A DNA stretch of 64,000 nucleotides. It comes from Ceratodon purpureus. Its lineage: Eukaryota > Streptophyta > Bryopsida > Pseudoditrichales > Ditrichaceae. Made by a program: the position numbers and the translations under genes. Location of the stretch: the NCBI GenBank assembly GCA_014871385.1, contig CM026426.1, positions 94,036,238-94,100,237 on the forward strand, in the 5' to 3' direction. This document shows positions 1 to 12,306 of the stretch, in pieces. Position 1 is the stretch's first letter, and every line of letters starts with the position of its first letter. Under the pieces are notes generated by a model that searched no databases, was not told where the DNA came from, and saw nothing but the letters and a program-made list of their open reading frames with translations.

Positions 1-573
1 CATCCTCGTTGTGATGATGTTTCTGCAACATGGTCTACCACGGGAACTATATCCTCTTCTGGAGTTTGATGAGCATCACATGTCTGCAACTGGAAGGATG
101 ATCCCTGTAAGAACAAGGGCTGACAAAAACGAACAATAAAAATATGAAAAGGCAACTCACAAAAGTTGGAAAGCATGTAGGATAATCACCATCCAAGTGT
201 TGGCCTCCGGACCATGGTCGCCCCGGAAGCCTCTTGATCGTTCCATAGCCTTTTCGGGTTTGTCTACATCAATAAATTCAATGAATGAGCTCTGTAAATT
301 TCCTTCACATGTTTACTCTCATAACACACCAGGAAAGAATGGGTTCTCACAATCAGACCCTGTTTTCAAGAACAAATTGAATATACTCTCAACCTCAACT
401 CTCTGAGGTCTCTACTGTACTCTCACTCTGCATCCAAATAGTACTACACGGACAAGTAAGGTTGGAAGAAAAAAGGAAAAGGTCACTCACTTGCGGGGAG
501 GCGCTTGGTGGAAGAGAACCGTTTGGCAGGGTTCCGTCTACTTGTCCGCAAGGCACACCGTCTCGTTGCACAT
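1..573 (-). CDS. Three phase-compatible exons of an unidentified minus-strand gene, running off the window
   Basis: On the minus strand three open blocks can be joined in one frame: 573-491 (donor GTGAGT), 291-190 (after ACAG, donor GTGATT) and 104-1 (after TTACAG), the last continuing beyond the window. The intron between the second and third is 85 bp. The middle exon reads SSFIEFIDVDKPEKAMERS at its start, and the last contains TPEEDIVPVVDHVAET. I do not recognise the protein. The acceptor of the 491-573 block is uncertain because 585 is also possible in another frame. The blocks lie downstream of a helicase exon on the same strand, but no shared product is evident. They may be the tail of a real gene or captured exon pieces. 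Confidence 0.35.
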
Positions 574-991
574 CTCACACCTGGGCTGCACAATTCTTGC
601 ACGCAGCATGATGATAACTTAACCCCCAAGTCAAGCAAACCACGCTACAACAACCGAACTCACACTCAAACCCCCCAGAAAAGCCACAGCACCAAGATAA
701 GCTACAAACCTATTCTTGCATTAATCAACTACCACCCACTTCAGTCAAAAAAATTATCAGAGAAGCACACTTCAAATGCAGAAAACATGACGAACCCTAG
801 AGAAACTCCCAAGCGCCTTGCTAACTCATCACAGTCGAAGCAACCGCCTCAGAATTCCAATTCTCCTGCTCACTAAAAACAACAGAAAGTGACCGCAAGA
901 AAATTCTCACCAGCGCATCAAACTCAAACCCCCACATTCCCCGAAACCTTATCCCTCCAGAAAAAATTAAAAAAAAAAAGCAATCACCAAC

Positions 992-1067
992 CAAAATGGG
1001 GAACAGCTGTGTAATTCCACGCTTCTCCAACGCAGCAACAACAGCCTCCGCAATCCCGAGATTGCGC
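992..1067 (-). pseudogene. DEAD-box RNA helicase Q-motif exon fragment (RH3-like)
   Basis: A 76-nt exon follows CTGCAG and ends before a weak GTTGGT donor. It encodes a helicase Q-motif region, LGIAEAVVAALEKRG followed by ITQLFPI. The closest family I can name is the chloroplast DEAD-box helicase RH3 type, in which the next residue is an invariant Gln. Here that codon is TTG, so the key adenine-sensing residue is lost. The Walker A exon (GRD..ARAKTGTGKT) that should follow is absent from the downstream minus strand, so this is an isolated fragment. It sits in a cluster of same-strand exon pieces from unrelated genes, which suggests transposon-mediated capture. Family recognition is fairly secure; the capture mechanism is inferred. 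Confidence 0.6.
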
Positions 1068-1364
1068 CTGCAGGAATAAAATGTGGTATGTGTTATGAGA
1101 CTCGGCTCACTAATTGTTTTGAAAATCAATGATACCAACAGTAGTCGGAAACAGAAGAGTGGGACTGATTAGGAACAATTAGCAGCTTACCAAGATAGAG
1201 CTGTACTGAAAACCCACTCGCCAGAAGATTGTAAGCGAATGAGATTGCACCAACCTACATTAGCAGGGAACCTTCGTGAGAAAATGCAAACAATGCCTTA
1301 TTAGCAAACTAACCTTATTATCAGACTAACCTTATTCAGCAGATTGTCTAACCTTCACTGCCAT

Positions 1365-2338
1365 CTATGACGATGCAGTATCCATGGCACACTGTTGCGC
1401 TCCTTGTTCTCGAAAAAAATTTGCAACAAGGTAAATTTTGTCCTCATTTGTATAAGTCCGACTATTCGGTGGGAAAGGAGGACGTCTCTTGGCACGAGTA
1501 GCAATTTCATTTTGGCCCATCATAAATGTAGTCAGCATCCCGTACATGTCATGTACGTTTTCTGACTCAAGATTACGCATGACAAATGTCACATCATCTT
1601 GTCCATCTACCTCTTCATCTCCATGTGACTCTTCATCTTCCAAATTACGGTCCACAGACTCTCCAAACTCATGCAAATCATTAGGTTGTGACATTGAAGG
1701 GTTAGCTCTAGAATTTCCACTAGTACTACCACCCTGAGCCTTCTCTAAGTTTCTTTTCCTCCATCTTTTATATTTTAAATATTTTTTTATTTTTTTATAA
1801 GCATCAGTTTGTTTCCACGAATACTTCTTCCCACTACCAAAATTAATATCCATCAATTCATCATGCTTCTCATCTATTATTTTTTTCAATGCACCTCTAA
1901 CCAAAGGGTCTTCCAAAGTAAATTCACCCTGAGGAAGAAGTCCACTGGATTGAGCTTCTTCAATCCATTTATGTGTTGTGCGGTGGTTATTATTATAACA
2001 CTTGTGTTGAATTGCATAATCCTCTCTCAAACATTTTCTGCCATACAACTTATTCTTAGCCCTATTTTGCACAGAAGGTGGATCAAAAATCATATTGTAT
2101 GTAGGGGCTTTCCTGGTTCGGTGCCCCGGTACTGCTTGTCTTGCAGGTGGACCTCGTAAATCTCCTGCTATCACCTCCTCCGCTGGCCCCTCCACCGTCT
2201 GCACCACCAACTGCCTGTTCTCCTCGGTCCCATCTGGACGTATCCCCCTAGGTGTTCGACATTCACGACAGAATTTTGCATTGTCCCTCTCAAAGGTACA
2301 ACCGCATTCTTCGCAAAATGGAGACAATATTTTACCAC
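1365..2338 (-). CDS. Zinc-ribbon protein of unknown function (single exon seen, no ATG in exon)
   Basis: An open block of about 324 codons starts just after a plausible acceptor (GATACAG at 2339-2345) and ends at 1365. The first ATG lies about 80 codons in, so an upstream exon is likely. The N-terminus has a compact zinc ribbon: CEEC, then CREC about 12 residues later. A Pro/Arg linker follows, then a basic helical middle rich in Lys/Trp/Tyr (near KKYSWKQTDAYKKIKKYLKY) and an acidic segment (NLEDEESHGDEEVDGQDD). I do not recognise the family. It could be the accessory ORF of a DNA transposon, since other exon fragments and a Tnp2 gene lie nearby, but nothing in the sequence proves this. The intact frame of this length argues for a recent or functional gene. 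Confidence 0.5.
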
Positions 2339-2941
2339 CTGTATCACAAGTATTGAATTATTCCCATTGCAAGAGTTAAAATATTTGACAATTGTCAAGA
2401 ATCACACTGACAAGTAAACGTTTCAGCTTGAGGATATGGTGTTTACCCTATGTAGGATGCCAATTTCCAGCCTGGCTTAAGTAGAATACGCAATCTGGTT
2501 TGTAATTACTTTTACAGTCCCGTCTCCAATCAGGTGCATCCGTCTCCCAGATAAACAGAACCTGGCTCATAGGTCGGGAACAAATATCAACTGATGCTCG
2601 TTGGAAAGATTTTTTTATTTTTAAATACAACACAACCTTTGAAAGAATCAATCAAAATACCTAGCTACCTCAAACACTGCCACATGCTGCTCAGTATATA
2701 CTACCACCAATTAAACAATATTGCACAAGGGAAACCGCCTTCTCTGAAATATACTTTACAGGGGAGCTAGAGTGATTATAAGATAACACAGATCATAGCT
2801 CACTCTCACAGCAGATACACATCCAAAACTAGATCACATTCAGGTGTAGATATGACAGTCTGGGATAGCTTACAATGAGGATAATTCTTGCAGCTATAGA
2901 GGACAAAATTAGTTGAGTAAAATTCCTCGTTGAATCACATT

Positions 2942-3580
2942 TCAGAACTTGGAAACCACAGATTCATGGTCACGAATCTTCCAATGTATGAGAAAAGAGT
3001 AATTTGATGAGTACGATTTAAATCGCTTAAGCTGAGAATACCTTCCATAATTTAATGGTTTTGTCGTTTGTGGAAAGCAGGAACAGGGCAGCATTGGCAG
3101 TTTGACACCACCTTATTTTATTGATCTTCTCCTCTATTTCCAAACTCTTCAAGTAATCGAACTGCAGATACAAGTTTATTCAAAATAGCACGGAATCAGT
3201 AACATTAAAATAATGAGCAGATATATTAGAACTCCACTAACAAACGACGAATGGTACTATAAGAACAATCTCCAGATCCAAAAAAGTCGTCACTTGGAGA
3301 AGTTGAAGCGACATAACTTCTATTTCACATTAGATTACAATTAAAAGTACTGAAACCCACGCATCACAAACAACTGTGTCAGGAGACTCGGCACAATTTT
3401 GGTGAACGCAACGCCTTTAAAAGCTGGTTACATCCATAGAAATATTACCTCTGGTTCGTGACTTTGGAACTCAGTTGAGTATCGATATTCTGGATGCCTA
3501 GGTCCCACGGAATCAGCCCTTTCCAATTCCCTTCGTGTCCTTTGCTCCAAACGAAACGAAAATATCACCACAGACCATCA
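2942..3580 (-). pseudogene. PP2A regulatory subunit B (B55) exon fragments
   Basis: Two well-formed exons match the WD40-repeat B55 subunit of protein phosphatase 2A. The first runs from about 3580 to 3449 (donor GTAATA) and includes RHPEYRYSTEFQSHEPE. The second, 3161-3042 (after CTGCAG, donor GTATTC), is exactly 40 codons and covers [18 protein letters not shown] through [11 protein letters not shown], a highly conserved B55 stretch. A third piece after an AAG at 2977 continues IRDHESVVSKF and hits a stop at 2942. Upstream of the first exon the frame closes with TGA close to where the GGRVV motif should be, and no exon for the remaining WD repeats is found. The gene is therefore a fragment of roughly one fifth of a normal B55 (about 450-500 residues). 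Recognition is strong; the coding potential is judged lost. Confidence 0.75.
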
Positions 3581-3599
3581 ATACTCTTGTCCAGTCTCC

Positions 3600-5220
3600 T
3601 AATACCACCTTCACATTTGAAGACAGCAAGAGTCGGCTATGTGGGGTGCACCCGAGATAAGATGACTATTTCACAGAGGGTGACACACTGACTCACAGTG
3701 AAATTGACGATACCTCATACTAATTCAAGTAACATATTGTACTCTACAAGCCTATTCCATGAGAGTATCGTTCAAGCTCATACTAAATTCATAGTAGCAC
3801 CGAGCACGACAAACTGCAAGAGGGGTTGTAGAAGTAACAACCACCATTTTTCGATCCAACAAAGCCACCTATAGTCGATGCATATGATTCTGTGATTGAC
3901 AGGGAAGCATTGACCAAATACGAACAATATGTCCTACAGAGCCTAGGGTGGTAGTGGACTAAGCCCCGGGAAACATCGACTACAAGACAGACAAATGGTA
4001 ACACAGATTTTGGAACATGTAGTACCGTTACCACAATCCCGTTAATCAAAACAACCACAACTTCAGGGCAAGATAAAATCAATGACAGACTTCACAACTT
4101 GTCACCAGGGGGGACGCTCTCAAATGGAAACAATCTTCTGACTGGAGGCCTGGCTCTAACAGACTCAGAGTTCACGAGTAATTCACTCATGATCAGAACT
4201 CGTGCACCCGATGTCATTCCAATGTCCCAAACATTGAGATTGAGCAATGGAGAGAGGAGTGTGTTACCAGACACTGGAAATCATACTTATATATTCTAGG
4301 TACTCTTCCAATCGTAAACAGTGAGAAAGGTAGGGACCGACCTGATTACTTTAAAATCATCAATCTCCTGCTGTCACCGTCCAAGTCCTACTGATCTCGA
4401 GAAATATCGAAGCGCGATTCAATTCACCAAGAGATGTTGTACAATGCTATTTACACTGGGCGTTGGTCGCTGTCCCTTACCCAGTTGCCCCACGCTCATT
4501 GACGCATGCAGCCTCTGCAACCACACCACCTCTAGTCTCAGAACTCAACAACAACAACTAAAACCGTGAAAAAGAATACAACCGATTGCTCTCTCGCCAC
4601 ATCTACGCTGCCCCAACTCCCGCCTCCCAATCCAAAACCCCAGTAAACCCAAAATTTAAAACCCAGCAAGAGGACACAAGAGAAAACATAACCAACAAAT
4701 ATATCTAAAACCAAAATCCAGGAAGAAGGAAAAGGAGAGAAACCAGCGTGAGAAACGTACCCACAACGACCTGATGATGAATTTGAGGACCATAAACCCT
4801 GCTCAGCTTGTTGTTTATTGCAGAGACTGCGGTGAAGGCCAAAGTGAGCAGAATTTGGGATTCAAAAGCTTGATTGCAAGAGGACGGCGAGTCACAGGCG
4901 CAGGGTTTGCGCCAATAAGAGTTGCGTCAAAAACCAGAGGAGCGCACGGGCCAAGGTGCAGCGAAACGATCAGGCATCTCCATAGCCCGGAGCTCTCACC
5001 ATGGGTTTTCGTTGCTACAGGATGTGAGCCCAAATGAGTCACCGCACCCAGAACCAGCGTCGTTCCTGCGGTTTGTGCATTTGAGTTTCTGATATGTAGG
5101 GGTGCCGTAGATGGTGTTGGTTTGGGGGTCCGAAGACAGTTTTGGGTGTGCGTGGGTTGAACCCTAAGCATGTCGTTCACTACAAAGAAGGGTTGTGATT
5201 CACAAAATTCTTTTTTCAAA
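3600..5220. other. GC-moderate region, no gene confidently seen
   Basis: Several short minus-strand open stretches (for example 4092-4274 and 3789-4082) have reasonable codon variety but match no family I know and have no convincing splice pairs. The base composition drops sharply to AT-rich at about 5220, which may mark one edge of the unit that holds the helicase and B55 fragments. Confidence 0.4.
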
Positions 5221-8200
5221 TTGAAACAAACTTCTTTTCTGAATATTCCATGTCATTTTGTTTAATTGGTAAATCAATTTTTATCTAGAAAGTGAATGCT
5301 ACCTTATGTTAGAATTTTCTTTTTTTAAATCTGCACACTGCTTTCCAAGATTCTCCAGTGCCAATTTTAAATTTTCAACTGCCAGTTTCCAACTTTCTAC
5401 TTTATTGTTAAGAAATGACTATAGTTTCTTTATTAATCCAACATACATTAATTCAAGTGTTCAACACCTAGCAACTTTGGATTTAGAACAAATTTGTTCA
5501 AACTTTTAGAATTTTTTTTTCATAATATTTGCATCGAAAGTTAATTTATTTATTTTAAAATATTTTGCAGGTGCCTTCAATCAAATGTTGTGTTATAAAT
5601 ATAAAGTGGAAAGAAATATTACATAACTTTCTTCTAGTAAAAAATATAAGCACAATAATCTATATGAATTTAGTGGTTTTTTTAAATATAATCTAAAGAT
5701 TGAGCTTAATGTGTGTTCACTACTTTGTCATTTCAAACTAGAGTTGTTTCCAATGATTTTATAGTCATCTAGTTGGCAATATATGTATTCAAGAATTACC
5801 ATTAAATAATAGAACCAATTCAAACGAATGATGTAATCTCACGTTTTGGAGAGTATTAGCTTATAGATCATAATTAATATTGTTCTACTAGGCTCACGTG
5901 CTAAAGAATTGATGCCACCAAAGTCTACAAGAAATATTTATAGTTTTGAAAATAATTTAAATTATTATAATTTAATAATACTTTGAATTAATATACTTCT
6001 CCACATAATATGCCATTGCTACAAAACAAGTCTCCAAAATTCCATAATTCAACTTCTAAATCATCATGAGAAGTTTCAATATTGAAAATTGGCTTGAAAT
6101 CTTGTAAAAATCATAGACATGTAAATTTCATATGAAGTGCATGTAAAACTAGGTATGAATTTTAATATCTATTAAGCATTTATGTATGGACAACACACAA
6201 TTATAATATGAGATTTATATGAAAATGATAGTTATCAATAACCTATGCAATTGGTATAAATATCATATGCATAATTATTAATCAGGATAATAGAACATTA
6301 CCTTTATTGCTGAAATGGAAGATGTATGATCATATCCACAAGTTCGACTCTATCAAACATAATCATAGACCACTGAAAATTGCCTCACTTTTACATATTT
6401 CAGAAATCCCAGTGAAATGTTCAGTTTTGTGTCAAAAAGGGGATTGCATGAAGTTGTGGATGAGTGATTGAAATAAATTATAGATTACATTTATTTGGAA
6501 GAATTTAGTTTGAAGGAATTTAAAACCATGACTGGTTTAACCTCTAAAAAATTTAGGAAAGCCAAAATGGCTTTATGCGATTTTGGGCATTCCATATGAA
6601 GAGGTTAAATTAATATTTTTACATAAGATTTTTACTGGATGATCCCTATACTGCAAAGTGTAAGTGGTAAAATTTATCAAAGCCAAATTCCAAATTTAAG
6701 ACATTCATCTAGAAATTTTAGTTTTGAAGTCCAGAATGGGAAACTTAAAATAAGGCTTTTTAAATTAATAAAATTTTGAAATATGTTCATAACCAAATCA
6801 CCACTCAAATTCCAAAGAGACCCAAGTAAGAAACTATACCCAATTTACAAGGGCCGTCCCCCAAAATTACAAATACAAGCTTCAAATTTGTTAAATTATT
6901 TCTTTCAAAATTATTCAAAATTTGAGATTTGGAGAATTTTCATAAATAATTTAGCCCAAAAATTAAAAATTTAAAAAGGCTCCTAACCACCGTTTAGATT
7001 TCTCTAAAACCAAGTATACGTAACGTCATACATGTTTTACTATATCAACATTTTTAGACCCGCTTCTAGAAAATAATATTTACGAAGGTCCTAATAAAGG
7101 AATTAGTCACTTAAATTTTGCATGGAGGTACCGAACATGATTACCTACATTGAAAGAAATCTGAACAAAATGTTTGGTGTAAAAATCTGCAACTCTTCCT
7201 TTGCATGATTTTGACTATGTCATTCGAGCAATGCCTAAATTTTTTTTGCTGCAACATTGAATGTTATAATCTCTAAGATAGTAAACATCCAACGGCTCAA
7301 AATTTTAATAATACTTTTTAATCAGGTAAAGTTAAAAATCTTACGGCTGGATGTCTTAAATAAGCAATTGTTTTTGGTCTATACCATCGTTTCACAAGGT
7401 GGTCTAAAATGGTTGGTTTGGGTTTTGGAACCTCTATAACCGGCTGGAATTTAATGGATTAAAGTTGGTTTTTAAATTTCTCATTCTAACATATCCACAC
7501 AATTGATGATAATAAATTAAAAAGTACAAATACATTATTTGAAGACTATATTTATTGTAATTGTGAATCAATTAACATATTAATACAAAGCCTTGAAAGG
7601 GCACTAAATAGATTCATTTTTCAAATTTAATATCTTCTTAACAAAGCCGAAGTTATTTATTTGGCCATTCTATGAATCTATTATAATTAACTTATATAAA
7701 AATTTAATAAAACCGAAACCTTATATTGTGAGTACATACAATATTTATTTGAAATCATTTTTAACGAATGATAAGCATTTGCAACCTTTGTGACCATGTA
7801 TCGATGGCATGAAAACACAAATTTGAAGGTGAAATAGTTTCAATGGAAATTATTGTGGAGCTTGGTGAACCAAGACCAATGAACAACAAGATTGGTAGAA
7901 GCTCATAAACATAGATTTATTAATCAGTGAATGGGCATTAAAACCTAATTTCAAACTGTTGAATGAGCCCATTCTAAAAAACTAAATATCTATCATAAAA
8001 TCAATACAAGGAATTGGCGACCAAATAGAAAAACTAAAGTTCACAATTATAGTAGTATTGAATCTTGAGGTCGAAGGCTTTGATGAATGAATAGATCAAT
8101 AGAATGGAGGGCCTACTGGAGCTGTGGTGAAACAAGTTGTGAAAAGTGAAATGGAAGTTGCATCATGAATGCATGCTTGATTTGTATAATATGGTCATAA

Positions 8201-8665
8201 ATAATTAGTCTTACTTTGTAGTTGTGGCACCCACTACATTAAGAGCTACCATTTTTTGTTCATTTTAAATTTGATTCTTAATTCTATCTTGTTATGCAAG
8301 TTTCATCATGTAATTTACATGAAAGCTACTTTCTGGCGGCAAGAACTTTACTTGAATAAATGACAACCAAGATTAAGTTTATTACTGCTCATATGCCTCC
8401 TAGGCATAGTGAGCTTTCGGGACAGAAGTGGAATTGTTACATCAATAAAAATGTAAAATTATTGAATAGTACAGTCTTTTCCTGCATGACTAATGTATAT
8501 TAATAAAATAAAAAATGCATTGATGTTGAACCAGGCAATGAAATATTTTAAAGCATTTTAATAAATCAGAAAATTGCATTTCTAAATAATTTATACATGA
8601 ATAAAATATCTTTCTCTAAAAATTGAATTCCTAGGGATTATCAAAACTAAGCCTCTAAGTCTAAA
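5221..8665. other. AT-rich intergenic stretch without recognisable genes
   Basis: Long A/T-rich sequence with only short chance ORFs. I see no tRNA, no terminal repeats and no coding remnant. The right end abuts the 3' end of the Tnp2 transposase gene. Confidence 0.6.
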
Positions 8666-11600
8666 CTATATAACTAAGTGATTTCGCAATGTGTTGTCCT
8701 CTGTCTCATAAGCTAGAGATCTTCCATTTCCTTGTGATGGATTCTTGATACACAAAAATTTGTGTTTAATGCATCTGATCGGTCGAATACAGGAATCATC
8801 AAATGGGACGAAGATATTTTTTTTTATCACATTCATATATGTGATTGGGTCCACCACATCTGTCTCATGAAAGCAGACATGTTGGTAATAATCTGCCGAG
8901 AAGTAGGTTTCGATGTGCATGTTATGGTCATGGCTGAAGATTTCTCTTATCCTCGCTTTGTACGGAGTACCACCAGCTTCGTCGTTTTCTACCACCACAT
9001 CATCGCCTACTGCGTAGTGATATTTTTTCACTAGACAAGCCTTGTGTATAAGTATGTAAGGGGAGTGTGTAGTATCTATTCCGTCCAAACGATGCCTTAA
9101 GTAAGACCAAATCATATCCGAAGCTTGTTCGTATTTGTTGTTCATGGGACTAATGACTATTCCCTTTGATGTTGCAATAGCAGAACAAAATGAATCAGAT
9201 GCTTGATCCAATAGCTTCAGCAAATGTCTTGCTTTTTTTGTAGATGATGTTTTCAGACAGCAGTTCATATGCCACCGTGGACACTGCAGAATGTGAGTAT
9301 GTCTGATCCCTTGTGGATACATAAGAGCACCATGAACTTCGTCGAGAGCTCGTTCCCTTGTATCCAGCCCGTCAGCTTCCTTTGCAATACAGAGTTGAAC
9401 TTTATGAAATAACTTCCTTGCGGTATACTTAGCAAATGTCGCTTCCACATTTTTTTGATTAGTCTTGATGTTGTTGTATCTCTTAACCTCCCTCTCGTAC
9501 GGAAAACACCAGTACACGTCGGAATGGCCGAATCGTACTATGTCTTCTAAAATGTGGGCACCGCCGGCCACGTGCTCTAATGGTCTTCCATTTGGCCCGT
9601 CCAGTTCTTCTGAAAGAACACGCCACTTCTGTAACAGCTGACGAACAACATCCAAGTCTTCTAGACTCCAACCTTTGTTCCGAGTCCAATTGAAGAAGAA
9701 ATGAGCTATATCAACAAGCAAACGCCCAATCATGCTACGCCTCTTCGAAAATTGATATTTGTTCAACGCCAATTTGTGCAGAATAAAAGGTAACATCCAC
9801 ATCACAAAAAGCTGACATTCTTCCGCAGTGTAGGTTTTGTGATCATTAATGGGATCATCGGGCCACTGACCCTGCTTTAATTCGGAAGTACGGGCTTTGG
9901 TAATGGAGGCGCAAGTGGCATCTACAAGTTCTAATAAGATTTTTGATTTCGGATGTTCACGGATATCTTCGAAGAACTTTATGATGTAATTCTTAAACAT
10001 GTTAAGATTGAATACGTGCATAACATCGTAGACTAAGTCCCGTGAAATGTCAAATCTGTATAAGTGATATAGTCGCCATAAGTGTGAATCCCCAGAGACT
10101 CCAGATTCCATGCTGTATTCCTCTCTGGCCGCCTTGTCATTCTGCAGCCTTTTCAAATAATTTACACTTTGACTTAATTCCTTAGCAGTGCGCCTCATGG
10201 GGGGGTGGATAATTTGATTTTCATTATCGCCATAAACGTATCGACCATCAACCAACTCTGAATGCATCTTACATCTTCGACAAGCGGATTTTCCAGAGGA
10301 TTTCAGATTTGAAATCTTGCACTGAGCTGGATGATCCCCGGTCAGCAACATCGATACTGCCCTTACATTCGGGGTCTCGGAACGAGGCAAGAGGTTGCTG
10401 ATCCTGCACATAGGATAGTTGTATCTACACTCCATTCCGTCCACGAACAAGGTCTTCAACTCTTCTATGAAAGGCCTTGTGAAAGCCATAATGTTTTTCC
10501 TCATATGTTCAGCAACGTAGGGTTGATTCCCACTTAGGGGGATAAACAACACTGGCAGTAGCGATAAACTTGATAACCTGCCTGCGTTGAGTACATTGGC
10601 CTCCATAACCCAACAACCGCGTTGTTTTTTCCCCGACACTTCAAACCCGTCCCAATGCCCTGCAAGAGCTAAATTTCGGGGGTCGCCCATAACCACCTTT
10701 TTGGGTGCCACTATCTGCCTCCGACATTGTTTACACATGAATTTGTAACTCTGTGATAGTGTGTCCCAATGTTGTGGAGTGCGTAGGGATTTGCATTTCA
10801 TCGGAAATGCACAGTATGCCCTACGACACTTTGTGTTTGGACAGATAACGGGGAGTTCCCACTCAACCTCCGGGTTCCAAAAGTCTTGGATTTCTCTAAT
10901 TTTTTCACCATGCCAGACTTCTATGATAGTTGGTGGAGCCTCATGCACATTCAACCACTCCAAATGCGCCCTCCACATGGTCAACAGTTCATGACACAAA
11001 GTCCTGGAAGCCATTGAACTTGATAGTTGGTCCCCAATGCTGAGATAGTCGAATGATATCATTTCGAATCTCGAGTGGTTGCAATGTCGACATGTTTTCA
11101 TACACACGGGACACGTGCGCATATCATTCGGTGGATTGCAGGTACATGCTACATATTGGCTGCCATCATAACCATCTTCCTCGGCTGGTGGCAGAATGAA
11201 GGATTCGTGAGAGTATTTTCTCGTACCGAGGCACATCCTCCACCTCTTGGGTTGCACGAGTCCCCACGTCTTATATAATCGAAGCAATGTTTGGAAGGAT
11301 GAAGGGATGGAAGCAGGCCCCTCCAAGCTACCGTCCCAATCCTCAGGCATTGCCCTAATCAACGGGGCCAACCTATCTTCAAGAGAAACTCCTGGATGAT
11401 CATCTGCTGTGCCCGATAAGCCTTCAAAAATATGACGTAGAGTCCAATCTTGGCACTCCACTGGAACGCCTCTCTTGTCCCACTCCGCTTGGATTTTTAT
11501 GACCAAATTTTTCATCTTCTTGAGTAAATACTCCCTCCGATCCTCCATCTCATCAACGGGCACAAACTCGGGTTCGAGCTCGGGTTCAGGGGCCTCATCA

Positions 11601-11821
11601 TGTGGAGGTGTCTCAGCTTGTTCAAAAATTTGAGGTTGGTCATCCAATTGTGGCCCAGCTTGAGCATCCCTCTCTCTTTGTAATTCAATATCTCTTCTGT
11701 GATGCGTTTGCCGAGTCCGTTGATCCACCATTCTGAATCCACGCCATCCACTATTAGCAACACATCTGGAACACCTACACTTCACCTCCCTATTGCGACG
11801 TGGACGGATAGGTCGCGCCAT
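8666..11821 (-). CDS. Tnp2-type (CACTA/En-Spm superfamily) transposase, intact
   Basis: A single 1,051-codon ORF; I prefer the ATG at 11821 (MARPIRPRRN) over one 23 codons upstream because it begins the basic Cys-rich domain. Visible features: a basic N-terminus with CRCSRC (about residue 15), an acidic Pro/Glu linker (55-95), a Cys/His cluster C-x-C..CPVC..CRHC (226-247), another at CPNTKC..C and FMCKQC (327-366), a core with HWDGFEVS (about 389), LLTGDHPAQC (about 492), GDSHLWRLYHL (about 577) and the DVMHVFNLN block (599), typical of Tnp2 transposases. The last ~120 residues (from YAVGDDVVVEN) look like a BAH-type module with IETYF..DYY and a D..T.. tail. The product would cut and rejoin element ends in the nucleus. 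No stop interrupts it, unlike its transposon neighbours. CACTA-type ends were not found. Confidence 0.8.
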   Translation of the reverse strand: MARPIRPRRNREVKCRCSRCVANSGWRGFRMVDQRTRQTHHRRDIELQRERDAQAGPQLDDQPQIFEQAETPPHDEAPEPELEPEFVPVDEMEDRREYLLKKMKNLVIKIQAEWDKRGVPVECQDWTLRHIFEGLSGTADDHPGVSLEDRLAPLIRAMPEDWDGSLEGPASIPSSFQTLLRLYKTWGLVQPKRWRMCLGTRKYSHESFILPPAEEDGYDGSQYVACTCNPPNDMRTCPVCMKTCRHCNHSRFEMISFDYLSIGDQLSSSMASRTLCHELLTMWRAHLEWLNVHEAPPTIIEVWHGEKIREIQDFWNPEVEWELPVICPNTKCRRAYCAFPMKCKSLRTPQHWDTLSQSYKFMCKQCRRQIVAPKKVVMGDPRNLALAGHWDGFEVSGKKQRGCWVMEANVLNAGRLSSLSLLPVLFIPLSGNQPYVAEHMRKNIMAFTRPFIEELKTLFVDGMECRYNYPMCRISNLLPRSETPNVRAVSMLLTGDHPAQCKISNLKSSGKSACRRCKMHSELVDGRYVYGDNENQIIHPPMRRTAKELSQSVNYLKRLQNDKAAREEYSMESGVSGDSHLWRLYHLYRFDISRDLVYDVMHVFNLNMFKNYIIKFFEDIREHPKSKILLELVDATCASITKARTSELKQGQWPDDPINDHKTYTAEECQLFVMWMLPFILHKLALNKYQFSKRRSMIGRLLVDIAHFFFNWTRNKGWSLEDLDVVRQLLQKWRVLSEELDGPNGRPLEHVAGGAHILEDIVRFGHSDVYWCFPYEREVKRYNNIKTNQKNVEATFAKYTARKLFHKVQLCIAKEADGLDTRERALDEVHGALMYPQGIRHTHILQCPRWHMNCCLKTSSTKKARHLLKLLDQASDSFCSAIATSKGIVISPMNNKYEQASDMIWSYLRHRLDGIDTTHSPYILIHKACLVKKYHYAVGDDVVVENDEAGGTPYKARIREIFSHDHNMHIETYFSADYYQHVCFHETDVVDPITYMNVIKKNIFVPFDDSCIRPIRCIKHKFLCIKNPSQGNGRSLAYETEDNTLRNHLVI

Positions 11822-11980
11822 TAAGAAGAGAAATGATTTGCTAAAATGAAATATGTATGTAGGATGAAAATTTGGGAATCTCTCGCTCAATGATCAATGG
11901 GGCTCTCCACCTTAATAAAAAACTTCCACCAATATTTAATTAAAAAAAGAAAACCCACTCATACATATTTGGAAATATAT

Positions 11981-12060
11981 GGAAATATATTTTCCACTTA
12001 TAAAATATATGGAAATATATTTTCCACTTATAAAATATATGGAAATATGAACTTCCACTC
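11981..12060. repeat. 30-bp tandem repeat, about 2.7 copies
   Basis: The unit starting GGAAATATATTTTCCACTTA occurs at 11981-12010 and 12011-12040 without change, and a partial diverged copy follows at 12041-12060. It lies about 160 bp upstream of the Tnp2 start codon, in the promoter-proximal region, and could be a promoter or subterminal repeat of that element. Confidence 0.85.
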
Positions 12061-12306
12061 CTTCATTTATAACAAATTTAAAATTAAAAGTAGAAAGTTG
12101 AAATTAAAATAACAAATTTAAAAGTAAAAGCAGAGAAAGTAAAATTGAAAGTAGAGAAGGTGAAATTAAAAGTACCGGAGGACACACATTAAAGAACAAT
12201 GCTTACAAGATTGCAAAAAATGTGTCTTCATGATGAAACGGACATGCACAGAGCAACGCTGCAATATAAACTCTGAATCTCGAGGAAGTGAAAATGTAAA
12301 AAGCAA

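Noticed and set aside
8229..8240. CACTACAT as a possible CACTA end for the Tnp2 element
   Set aside because: No inverted partner was found to the right of the gene and no 3-bp duplication could be paired.
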